Assembly (NCBI GenBank): GCA_028875855.1
Contig: JAGWVA010000046.1
Location: forward strand, 1 to 32,567
DNA length: 32,567 nucleotides
Direction of reading: 5' to 3'
DNA from: Paracoccaceae bacterium
GTDB lineage: Bacteria; Pseudomonadota; Alphaproteobacteria; Rhodobacterales; Rhodobacteraceae
Each line of letters opens with the position of its first letter. The first letter of the stretch is position 1. The position numbers and the translations under genes were made by a program. The notes under the pieces were generated by a model, which was given only the letters and a program-made list of their open reading frames with translations, was not told where the DNA came from and did not search any database. Positions 1 to 7,976 of the stretch are shown here, piece by piece.

Positions 1-1
1 C

Positions 2-277
2 GAGGTGCGCGACCCGGTCTGGCGGATGCCGTTCTGGGCGCCCTACGACAGCCTGATCGAACCCGGCATCGCCGATCTGGACAACGCGCCCTCGGGTGGC
101 ATGGCCGGGTCGATCACCGCCGCGCTGTTCCTGCGCCGCTTCGTCGAGGCCGCGCCCTACATGCATTTCGACATCTATGGCCACCAGCCGACGGATGCGC
201 CCGCCCGGCCGAAGGGCGGCGTGGGTCAGGGGGCGCGGGCGCTGTTGCAGGCGCTGCCGGCGATGCTGAAGCTCTGA
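2..277 (+). CDS. Leucyl aminopeptidase family M17, C-terminal fragment
   Basis: This is the last 90 or so residues of a cytosolic metallo-aminopeptidase; the start and most metal ligands lie left of the window. What is visible fits the end of the M17 catalytic domain: a segment reading NAPSGGMAGSITAALFLRRF, the place where family members have a GG(x)ITAA helix, then HFDIYGHQP and a short tail. The frame is open from base 2 and stops with TGA at 275-277. The next gene starts one base later, so the two are very likely co-transcribed. Members release N-terminal amino acids from peptides using two metal ions. The family call is fairly sure; the substrate is not known. Confidence 0.85.
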   Translation, partial: EVRDPVWRMPFWAPYDSLIEPGIADLDNAPSGGMAGSITAALFLRRFVEAAPYMHFDIYGHQPTDAPARPKGGVGQGARALLQALPAMLKL

Positions 278-278
278 C

Positions 279-1100
279 ATGGACCGCCGGGAAACGCCCG
301 CGAATGGCCGCGTCGCCCATGTCTCGCTGCGCGGGCAGGTAACGGCCGAGCGCTATGTGGAGGGCGAGCCCGCCCGCATCGCCGTGCCGCTGACCGACCT
401 GCTGGCGGCCCCGGGCGGCGCGCGGGACCGTCAGCTCACCTTGGGCGCGCGGGTGCTGGTGCTGGACCGGCAGGCGGGTCATGCCTTCGTCCGCTGCGAC
501 CGGGATGGCTATGTGGGCCATGTGGCAGAGGCGGCGCTTGGCCCGGACCGACCCACGACGCATTGGGTCGCCGCCCCCGCCACCCACCTTTACCCCGCGC
601 CGAACCTCAAGCAGCGCGAGATCGCGATGCTGTCGCACGGGGCAGAGCTGCGGGTGATCGCCGATGCCGGCCGCTTTCTGGAGACCGACGCGGGCTTCGT
701 TCCCGCACCCCATCTGCGCGCGCTGGACGACCGGCCAGGCGATCCGGTGGCGGTGGCCGAGCTGTTTGTTGGCACGCCTTACCTCTGGGGCGGCAATTCG
801 CGCTCGGGCATCGACTGCTCGGGGCTTGTGCAGGCCGCGCATCTGGCCTGCGGCATCCCCTGCCCCGGCGATACGGATCTGCAACAGGCCCGCCTTGGCC
901 ATGCCCTGCCCGACAGCGCGGCGCTGCAGCGGGGCGACGTGATCTTCTGGAAGGGCCACGTCGCGCTGATGGTCGATGCCGAGACGATCCTGCACGCCAA
1001 TGCGCATCGCATGATGGTCAACACCGAGGGGTATGAGGCGGCAGTCGCGCGCATTCTGGCGGCGGGCGAAGGGCCGGTGACGTTGCGCAAGCGGCTATAA
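279..1100 (+). CDS. NlpC/P60 family cell-wall cysteine peptidase
   Basis: A 273-residue protein with two N-terminal SH3-like stretches (about residues 15-150) and a C-terminal NlpC/P60 domain (about 155-265). The catalytic cysteine is Cys180 in GIDCSGL, the histidine His227 in KGHVAL, and the third polar residue is probably His239 in LHANAH. Family members cleave the D-Glu to diamino-acid bond in peptidoglycan stem peptides, or recycled fragments. I see no signal peptide, so it may act on cytosolic muropeptides, as the partner of the aminopeptidase one base upstream. Known relatives (the DL-endopeptidase YkfC type) pair SH3 domains with NlpC/P60 and work on recycled peptides, which fits this context; that role is inference. 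Confidence 0.9.
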   Translation: MDRRETPANGRVAHVSLRGQVTAERYVEGEPARIAVPLTDLLAAPGGARDRQLTLGARVLVLDRQAGHAFVRCDRDGYVGHVAEAALGPDRPTTHWVAAPATHLYPAPNLKQREIAMLSHGAELRVIADAGRFLETDAGFVPAPHLRALDDRPGDPVAVAELFVGTPYLWGGNSRSGIDCSGLVQAAHLACGIPCPGDTDLQQARLGHALPDSAALQRGDVIFWKGHVALMVDAETILHANAHRMMVNTEGYEAAVARILAAGEGPVTLRKRL

Positions 1101-1121
1101 GGGGGGCGCCGTAGGCCGCCC

Positions 1122-1469
1122 CTATTCCACCGGGCGGATCAGCTTGCGTTCCAGCACGCGCAGCACCTGCGGCAGTTCGTGGCCACGGCGCAGCACCTGC
1201 CCCTCGGGGCCGATCACGGCATACATGCCCTGCCGGTTGCGCAGCCGGGGCGTCTTCTCGATCCGGTAAAGCGGCACCTCGGCCGTGCGGCGGAAGACCG
1301 CGAAGACGGCGCGCTCGCGCAGGCACGAGATGCCGTAGTCGCGCCATTCCCCGGCGGCGACCATCTGCCCGTAAAGCCGCAGGATATGGCCAAGTTCATG
1401 GCGATCGAAGGCGACCTGTTCGGGCGCGCGGGGCAGGGTCGGAAAGGGGGTCGGCGTCTGGACCGTCAT
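1122..1469 (-). CDS. DUF2794 domain protein
   Basis: A small basic protein of 115 residues from the ATG at 1469. An in-frame GTG at 1484 would add five residues; neither start has a clear ribosome binding site. The core reads FDRHELGHILRLYGQMVAAGEW, then RDYGISCL and LYRIEKTPRLRNRQGMY, which is the pattern of DUF2794, a family found almost only in alphaproteobacteria. No function is established. There is no signal peptide or membrane segment. It converges with the NlpC/P60 gene (21-base gap) and is separated from imuB upstream by a terminator, so it has its own promoter within 1470-1660. Family call is good; function unknown. Confidence 0.82.
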   Translation of the reverse strand: MTVQTPTPFPTLPRAPEQVAFDRHELGHILRLYGQMVAAGEWRDYGISCLRERAVFAVFRRTAEVPLYRIEKTPRLRNRQGMYAVIGPEGQVLRRGHELPQVLRVLERKLIRPVE

Positions 1470-1663
1470 GGCACGAGACTGCACATGGAACCGTTACAAA
1501 TCAAGCGCGGCCCGAATCTTGCCGCGATTTTCCCGCGAAAGGACCTTGATGGCCCCATGGATTCGCCTTGGTCGGGACGGATGGTGAAATCAGAGTGGCA
1601 ACGCTCGTCCGGTGTCTCGAGTATCAGCCCCCACCATCTCGTTGCACCGGGTCCCAAACGAAA

Positions 1664-1690
1664 GGCCCCCGTCGGAAACGGCGGGGGTTC
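1664..1690 (-). terminator. Rho-independent terminator of imuB
   Basis: A nine-pair stem CCCCCGTCG / CGGCGGGGG with one G-T wobble is closed by a GAAA loop (UUUC on the minus strand), at 1666-1687. It begins nine bases after the imuB stop, and on the minus strand is followed by CCTTTCGTTT. This separates imuB from the DUF2794 gene. Confidence 0.8.
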
Positions 1691-1695
1691 TTCGT

Positions 1696-3324
1696 TCAGG
1701 CGAACTCGCCCTGACAGAACCAGCCCCCGCCGATCTCGGCCCCCGTGGCGCGGAACAGCCAGAGCCATTGGCCCGTGTCGGTGCCGATGCGCCAGTAGTC
1801 GCGCGGCCCCGACCGCCAGGCGGGATCGTCAAGCCACCATTCCGGCGCGATCCGTTCCGGCCCGATGGCCTGCCGCACGGTGAAATCGCGCCGCCGCCAG
1901 CGGAAGGCGCGGGGCGGCACGGCCTCACCCGTCGTGGTGACCGGCTCGGGGTTCATCAGGATCAGCGGGCGCGGCACTGGCGGGGCGGCCCAGCCGCGCG
2001 CAGGCGCGGACCATGCGGCGGCGTAGCGCAGGAAGGCGCGTTCCGGGATATGGCTTTCGGCGGGGTGCAGGCGGGTGATCGCCTCCATGCCGATCCGGGC
2101 GCCAAGGCGGGCGATCAGGTCGGCCAGCGCCTGTTCCCCCGCCTCCTGCCGTTCGTCCGGGCCAAGCGGCGCGCGGCGCTGCTTGACGGCGACGGGTTCC
2201 GTCGCCACGGCCTGAAGGCGCAGCGTGTCGATGCCAAGGCCGGGGTCGATCTCTTCCAGCTTCATCTCGAGCAGCGGGCGCAGGCGGTCGGGTTCCGCCG
2301 AGGGACGGGCAAGGCCGATCTCTACCCGCTCCACCCCGTGGTCGCTGCGATAGGCCAGAAGCCGCAGCCGCCGGACGCCAAGGCCCTGCCGCTGCAACCG
2401 CTCTTGCAGCGCGGGCAGAAGGCGGTCGATGGCGGCAAGGATATCCTCGCGCCGGGCGATGGGTTCGGGGAAGGACAAGCGCACGGCATGGGGCGCCACC
2501 GGCCGCGCGGGCGAGACGGGCTCCGGCTCCAGACCAAGCGCCTGATCGAGCCGCCGCATCAGGTCCGGGCCGAAGCGACGGGCGAGCGTGGCGCGCGGCA
2601 GGCCCAGCACATCGCCCACCCGCCGCAGGCCCAGCGCGGCCAGCCCCTCGACCACCTTGGGCGGCAGGCGCAGGGCCGCGACCGGCAGGGCCGAGAGCGC
2701 CTGCCGCATCTGGCCGGGCGGTGCGATCCGGGCGGGGGGGCCGGCGGGCTCCGGCATCGCCCCCGCGCCGGGGCGGGCGGCCGCGCGCGACCGTGTGGCC
2801 CGCGCCTCCTGCCGGATCGCGTCGCCGGTGCGCGGAGTGCCGGGCGCGCGACCGCCAAAGCGCGCCAGCGCCCAGGCCGCGCCCTGCGTGTCGGCCAGCC
2901 CCATGCGGACGGTCAGGCCGAAACCTTCGCACGCGCGCGCGATCTCGTCGGCCAGCGCCGCCTCGCCGCCGAAGAGATGGGCGCAGCCGGTCAGGTCGAT
3001 GGTCAGCCCGTCGGGCGGCAGCGCCGCAACCCAGGGCGAAAAGCGCCCGGCCCAGCGCGCCAGATGATCGAGAAACGCCGCCTCGCGCCGGGGGTCGGCC
3101 GTCCGGGTCACCAGCGCCGGGCAGATCGCCAGCGCATCGCGGAGCGGCTGGTCCACCCGCAACCCCTGCGCCGCCGCCTCGGGCGACAGCGAGGCCAGCA
3201 CCTGCCGGTTGCCGATCTGCGCGACCACGGCGAGCGGGCCGGGCAGCGCCGCGCGTTCCAGCCGAAGCCAATGCTCGGCGGCCAGATGCGGAAACCAGAG
3301 GGACAGGATTCGGCGGGCGGGCAT
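1696..3324 (-). CDS. imuB: ImuB, Y-family DNA polymerase-like mutagenesis protein
   Basis: A 542-residue protein with the Y-family polymerase fold but without the catalytic acidic residues. The N-terminus reads ILSLWFPHLAAEHW where active polymerases have the metal-binding DxD region, and the second site is LTIDLTGCAHLFGG instead of an SxDE motif. The C-terminus (GPERIAPEWW, then WLWLFR) is typical of ImuB. In Caulobacter and mycobacteria ImuB is a scaffold linking ImuA and the polymerase DnaE2 to the beta clamp during SOS mutagenesis. Here no imuA or dnaE2 is adjacent: upstream is a divergent cytochrome gene and downstream a terminator. The start at 3324 has AGGA eight bases before it, inside a LexA box, so imuB is the first and only gene of its transcript. 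Confidence 0.9.
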   Translation of the reverse strand: MPARRILSLWFPHLAAEHWLRLERAALPGPLAVVAQIGNRQVLASLSPEAAAQGLRVDQPLRDALAICPALVTRTADPRREAAFLDHLARWAGRFSPWVAALPPDGLTIDLTGCAHLFGGEAALADEIARACEGFGLTVRMGLADTQGAAWALARFGGRAPGTPRTGDAIRQEARATRSRAAARPGAGAMPEPAGPPARIAPPGQMRQALSALPVAALRLPPKVVEGLAALGLRRVGDVLGLPRATLARRFGPDLMRRLDQALGLEPEPVSPARPVAPHAVRLSFPEPIARREDILAAIDRLLPALQERLQRQGLGVRRLRLLAYRSDHGVERVEIGLARPSAEPDRLRPLLEMKLEEIDPGLGIDTLRLQAVATEPVAVKQRRAPLGPDERQEAGEQALADLIARLGARIGMEAITRLHPAESHIPERAFLRYAAAWSAPARGWAAPPVPRPLILMNPEPVTTTGEAVPPRAFRWRRRDFTVRQAIGPERIAPEWWLDDPAWRSGPRDYWRIGTDTGQWLWLFRATGAEIGGGWFCQGEFA

Positions 3325-3330
3325 GATGAT

Positions 3331-3345
3331 GTTCCTGATACGTTC
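3331..3345 (-). promoter_or_regulatory. LexA (SOS) box of imuB
   Basis: On the plus strand the sequence is GTTC-CTGATAC-GTTC; on the minus strand GAAC-GTATCAG-GAAC. This matches exactly the direct-repeat LexA site known for alphaproteobacteria (GTTC-N7-GTTC). It ends seven bases before the imuB start codon, and the AGGA used as ribosome binding site lies inside the box. Confidence 0.88.
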
Positions 3346-3504
3346 TCATCATATGGCGGCGGCTGGCGCAGAGTCGAGTCCGCCGCGACCCCGCCCCGCG
3401 CAATGACATTCGCGTGACCCGGCTGCCCTGCGACCGCGGGCGGCGTTCCGCATCGCCGGCGCCCCCCCTATAGTCGGCCGCATCACAGAACCGGGAGCCC
3501 CACC

Positions 3505-3939
3505 GTGAACAGGATCGCCAAACCCCTGACCCTCGTGCTGATCCTTGCCGCGGGCATCGCCGTGGCAAAGCCGGGGGTGAAGGACCCGGGCGTCAAGCTG
3601 CGCATGGAGACGATGGACAGGATGGCGCTGAACCTGAAGATGCTGGGGCAGATGTCCAAGGGGCTGATGGATTTCAACGTGGACGACGCCACCGCCGCCA
3701 AGGCCAGCATCGTCGCAGCGGCAAAGGACATCCCGACCGTTTTCAAGGTGCATCACACCGACCCGGCCAGCGACGCGTTGCCCGCGATCTGGACCAACTG
3801 GGACGACTTCGCCAAGAAGGCCGCCGCCGCGCGGATGGCGGCGGAACTGATCGACACCTCGACGCAGGATGGCATCCAGATGAGCCTTGGCCAGATCGCC
3901 ACGGCCTGCAAGGCCTGCCACACGACCTACCGCCGCTGA
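3505..3939 (+). CDS. Class II cytochrome c (c'/c-556 type)
   Basis: A 144-residue exported cytochrome. Residues 1-21 form a signal peptide ending AVA before KPG. The mature part is a four-helix bundle with the haem motif CKACH at 135-139 near the C-terminus, the hallmark of class II. Several methionines in the first helix ([16 protein letters not shown]) leave open a low-spin, Met-ligated c-554/c-556 type rather than the five-coordinate c' type. It would act in the periplasm as an electron carrier or nitric-oxide-binding protein. It lies 107 bases before the formaldehyde dehydrogenase gene on the same strand, so shared transcription is possible but not shown. Confidence 0.9.
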   Translation: MNRIAKPLTLVLILAAGIAVAKPGVKDPGVKLRMETMDRMALNLKMLGQMSKGLMDFNVDDATAAKASIVAAAKDIPTVFKVHHTDPASDALPAIWTNWDDFAKKAAAARMAAELIDTSTQDGIQMSLGQIATACKACHTTYRR

Positions 3940-3985
3940 CCGGCCAAGCCCCGGCGCGCGTGAGGCGATCGGGGGGCAGCCTGCC

Positions 3986-4032
3986 GCGGTTGCATGTGAC
4001 GGCGGATTGCCGCAGTCTCTCGCCGCAACCGC
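3986..4032 (+). repeat. Inverted repeat upstream of adhI
   Basis: GCGGTTGC at 3986-3993 and GCAACCGC at 4025-4032 are a perfect 8-base inverted repeat, 31 bases apart, with a smaller GCGG/CCGC pair between them. The right arm ends three bases before the AGGGAG ribosome binding site of adhI. It could be an operator or a leader hairpin. Confidence 0.45.
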
Positions 4033-4046
4033 TAGGGAGAAGACAC

Positions 4047-5177
<1,131 letters not shown>

Positions 5178-5248
5178 TCGGGGCCTTGCCCTGAAATTGC
5201 CGGGATCGGGCGCTAGACCACCGCCCGGTTCCGGTTCGCCAGGTGTGC

Positions 5249-6427
5249 ATGGACGAAGAAGACGCGCTTCCCTTTCCCGATCCGCCCGCCCCCGTGGCGG
5301 GCCCCCGCCTGAAAGACCTGCTGGCCACCGCTGGCGGGGCCTGGCGCGTGGTGCCGGGGTATGTCCGCTCGCGCCCGTGGCGACGGGGGCTGATGCTGTC
5401 GGAATACCTGTCCTATCGCCTGCACAAGCGCCGGGGCGAGGCGCGCGACCACGTGGGCGCCTATGGCGCGGCGCGGATCGCCTTTGCCATCAACCGCGGC
5501 TCGGGGCGGCGCGGGCTGGTGGGGGACAAGCTGCTGTTCGATGCGCTGCTGAAGGGCGCGGGCCTGCCGGTGCCGGAGCTGGTCGCGGTCTTCGGCCGCC
5601 CCGCCCCCGCCCGCATCCAGCGCGTGGTGGACGAGGACAACCTGCGCCGTCTGGTCTCCGATCCCGGGATGCTGCCGCTGTTCGCCAAGCCTGCACAGGG
5701 CCAGCGAAGCGAAGACGCGCTGTCCATCGCGCGCTTCGACCGCGTGGCCGATTGCCTGATCCCGGTCGCGGGCAAGCCCGTATCGGTCCCCGCGATGATC
5801 CAGCGGCTCAGGCGCAATCATCGCGGCACCGGCTACCTGTTCCAGCGCTTCGTCCGCCAGCACCCGGAGGTCGAGGCGACGGTGGGCGAGACGGTCGCCA
5901 CGGTGCGGCTGATCACGCTGGTCCTGCGGCGCAACATCCATGTGATCGGCGCCTACTGGAAGGTGCCGCGCCACGGGGCAGTGGCCGACAATCTCTGGCG
6001 CGGCAACCTGATCGCGCCGATCAACGCGAAGACCGGGGTTGTGGGGGCGGCGCTCGCCCCCTTTGACCCCGACGCGTCGCCGGTTGCGGTGCATCCCGAC
6101 AGCGGCCGGCCGCTCGAAGGGATGGAACTGCCGCGCTGGCCGGAGCTGTTGCAGATCGCGCGCCGCGCCGCAGGCCTTGTGCAGGGCCTGCCGCTGGTCG
6201 GCTGGGATATCGCCCTGTCGGAGGACGGTCCGATGCTGATCGAGGCGAACACCAGCCCCTCGCTGGAGCTTCTGCAGATCGCGACCGGCAAGGGCCTTCT
6301 TTCGGGCGAAGCCGGGCGGCTTCTGAAAGAGGCGATGGTCGAGGCCGACCGCGCCCGCCGGAACGAGGCACGGCAGCGGCGCAAGCGGCGCCGGCAACTG
6401 GTCCGCACGCGGCTGGGGATCGGGTAA
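5249..6427 (+). CDS. Sugar-transfer-associated ATP-grasp family protein
   Basis: A soluble 392-residue protein; an in-frame GTG at 5243 is an alternative start, but the ATG has AGG just ahead. The C-terminal half fits the ATP-grasp family related to alpha-L-glutamate ligases (sugar-transfer-associated group): a lysine-bearing LFAKPAQG strand near residue 150, then GWDIALSEDGPMLIEANTSPSL near 325-345, where the acidic and asparagine residues hold magnesium-ATP. Such enzymes join a carboxylate to an amine or thiol through an acyl-phosphate. The C-terminus is very basic (RRNEARQRRKRRRQ). Neighbours give no pathway, and the substrate is unknown. Confidence 0.75.
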   Translation: MDEEDALPFPDPPAPVAGPRLKDLLATAGGAWRVVPGYVRSRPWRRGLMLSEYLSYRLHKRRGEARDHVGAYGAARIAFAINRGSGRRGLVGDKLLFDALLKGAGLPVPELVAVFGRPAPARIQRVVDEDNLRRLVSDPGMLPLFAKPAQGQRSEDALSIARFDRVADCLIPVAGKPVSVPAMIQRLRRNHRGTGYLFQRFVRQHPEVEATVGETVATVRLITLVLRRNIHVIGAYWKVPRHGAVADNLWRGNLIAPINAKTGVVGAALAPFDPDASPVAVHPDSGRPLEGMELPRWPELLQIARRAAGLVQGLPLVGWDIALSEDGPMLIEANTSPSLELLQIATGKGLLSGEAGRLLKEAMVEADRARRNEARQRRKRRRQLVRTRLGIG

Positions 6428-6477
6428 GGCTCGCCCTTTACTGCCGAAGGTGCTACCAAGGCAGAAAAGGAGGCCCC

Positions 6478-7212
6478 ATGGCCCGTGCAGGCATTCCCCT
6501 TCTCGCCGTCCTGATCGACGCCGACAATTCATCGCCCCAATGGGCAGAGGCGATCTTTGAAGAGATCGCGAGCCTTGGCGAGGCATCCGTCCGCCGCATC
6601 TACGGCGACTTTTCCCGCTCTGCGCTGAAAGGCTGGTCGGACCGGCTGGCGACGCTGGGCCTTGTGCCGCATCACTCGCCGATGAACACGGTGGGCAAGA
6701 ATGCCTCGGACATCGCGCTGGTGATCGACGCGATGGACCTGCTGCATTCGGGCCGCTTCGACGGCTTCGTGCTGGTGTCGTCCGACAGCGACTTCACCCG
6801 GCTGGCCAGCCGCATCCGCGAGCAGGGTCTTGATGTCTATGGCATCGGCCAGCAAAAGACGCCCGAAGCGTTCCGCCGGGCCTGCAAGCGGTTCATCTTC
6901 GTGGAAAACCTGATCGCCGCGCCAACGGGGGCCGAGGATGCCTCGGGCGATGGTGCGAAGGGCGAGGTTGCCCCGAAGAAAGAGCCGCCCAGCAAGGCGA
7001 TCCCCCTGATCCTTGGCGCGATGAAGGCGATCGGCACGGACGAGGAATGGTATTCGCTGGGCCAGATCGGGCAGTTCATCACGCAGGCCAACCCGGAATT
7101 CGACGTGCGCACCTACGGCAGCGGCAAGCTGTCGGACCTGATCCGCAAGACGGGCCGGTTCGAGGTCAAGCAGGGCAGCGGCAACCACCTGCAGGTGCGC
7201 GACAAGGCCTAG
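6478..7212 (+). CDS. NYN (PIN-like) domain protein with C-terminal OST-HTH/LOTUS domain
   Basis: A 244-residue protein. Residues 8-145 are a NYN domain, a PIN-like nuclease fold: acidic residues Asp14 and Asp16 in LIDADN, Asp78 in NASDIALVIDAMD, and Asp103/Asp105 in SSDSDF form the expected metal site. A charged linker (about 150-172) leads to a LOTUS/OST-HTH domain at about 173-241 (IPLILGAMKAI, then GSGKLSDLIRKTGRFEV). In eukaryotes this pairing occurs in RNA regulators such as MARF1; LOTUS domains bind RNA, including G-quadruplexes. A bacterial role in RNA turnover is inference. A GGAGG site precedes the ATG. It shares the CTAG bases of its stop with the convergent tetR gene. Confidence 0.88.
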   Translation: MARAGIPLLAVLIDADNSSPQWAEAIFEEIASLGEASVRRIYGDFSRSALKGWSDRLATLGLVPHHSPMNTVGKNASDIALVIDAMDLLHSGRFDGFVLVSSDSDFTRLASRIREQGLDVYGIGQQKTPEAFRRACKRFIFVENLIAAPTGAEDASGDGAKGEVAPKKEPPSKAIPLILGAMKAIGTDEEWYSLGQIGQFITQANPEFDVRTYGSGKLSDLIRKTGRFEVKQGSGNHLQVRDKA

Positions 7213-7832
7213 GCCGCGCGGGCCCCGTAACGGGCAAGGAACATGTCCACCGCGCCCTCGATCGTGCGTTCGATGTCTTCCTTGCTGCAAGCGGCGGCGC
7301 CGAAGATCAGCTTGGCATGGATGCCTGCCTTGCACAGTTCGGCGAACTGGTCGGCGGCAAGGTCGATGTCCGGGATCACCAGATCGCCCCGCGCGGCGGC
7401 GGTGCGCATGTAATCCGCCAGACGCCGCCGCACCAAAAGCGGGCCGGAATCGTAGAAGGCGCGGCCCAGCTCGGGGAAGCGGTCGCTTTCGGCCACGCAG
7501 ACGCGGAACATGCGCTGACCGAAATCCGAGGTGGAAAACCCCGTGATCCGCCGCGCCGCCGCCGTCAGCACGTCGCGCGGGGGCGCGGTCATGTCGGTCA
7601 GTTCCACCGCCGCATCCGCCTGCCGCGCGCATTCGTGGCGCGCGACTTCCAGAAACAGCAACCGCTTGTCGGGGAAATAGCTGTAAAGCGTTGCCTTGGA
7701 CACGCCCGCCTCGCGCGCGATGTCATCGACGCTCGCACCTTCGTAACCATCGCGCAGGAACACGGTTCGGGCTCCGTCAAGAACCTGATCGTATTTCCGC
7801 CCTTTCTTGATGCAGGCGTTCAGTGTCGGCAT
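7209..7832 (-). CDS. TetR/AcrR family transcriptional regulator
   Basis: A 207-residue repressor-type protein. The N-terminal helix-turn-helix spans about residues 14-60, with VDDIAREAGVSKATLYSYFPDK as the TetR signature. The rest is a helical ligand-binding domain whose inducer cannot be read from sequence. The ATG at 7832 is chosen because GGGAGGG lies just upstream on the minus strand; a longer frame to 7880 would run through the promoter. A TATAGT -10 and a palindrome lie directly upstream, suggesting self-repression. It is divergent from mbfA, 144 bases away, so it might also act on that gene, though mbfA has its own Irr-type box. Confidence 0.9.
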   Translation of the reverse strand: MPTLNACIKKGRKYDQVLDGARTVFLRDGYEGASVDDIAREAGVSKATLYSYFPDKRLLFLEVARHECARQADAAVELTDMTAPPRDVLTAAARRITGFSTSDFGQRMFRVCVAESDRFPELGRAFYDSGPLLVRRRLADYMRTAAARGDLVIPDIDLAADQFAELCKAGIHAKLIFGAAACSKEDIERTIEGAVDMFLARYGARAA

Positions 7833-7842
7833 CGGTCCCTCC

Positions 7843-7866
7843 CCATGCAAACTATAAACAGCATGG
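7843..7866 (-). promoter_or_regulatory. Palindromic operator candidate over the tetR promoter
   Basis: CCATGC (7843-7848) and GCATGG (7861-7866) are perfect six-base inverted arms around a 12-base centre. On the minus strand the centre holds TATAGT (7851-7856), a good -10 box, with TTGCCC (7875-7880) 18 bases upstream as a -35. A repressor bound here would block the promoter. Confidence 0.5.
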
Positions 7867-7945
7867 TTCACTTCGGGCAAGCGCGGCGGAGAAAACCGGG
7901 GCGCAGAGGCGGGCGCGGGGTTGAGCTTTCCGATGGACCTGCTAG

Positions 7946-7962
7946 TTTAGAAACATTCTAAT
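7946..7962 (+). promoter_or_regulatory. Irr-type iron control element before mbfA
   Basis: The sequence is TTTAGAAACATTCTAAT: inverted arms TTAGAA and TTCTAA around ACA. This has the form of the Irr box (ICE) described in rhizobia and Rhodobacterales. It begins inside the likely -10 (TAGTTT, 7943-7948; -35 TTGAGC, 7921-7926) and ends 14 bases before the mbfA start, a position suited to repression. Confidence 0.75.
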
Positions 7963-7976
7963 CACGGAGCCTTCGA

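Noticed and set aside
1612-3417. Plus-strand open frame of about 600 codons over imuB
   Set aside because: It is antisense to a clear ImuB, has no recognisable domain, and is explained by high GC at third positions.
5178-5248. Terminator after adhI
   Set aside because: Only short, poorly matched GC pairs and no T-tract; not enough to call.
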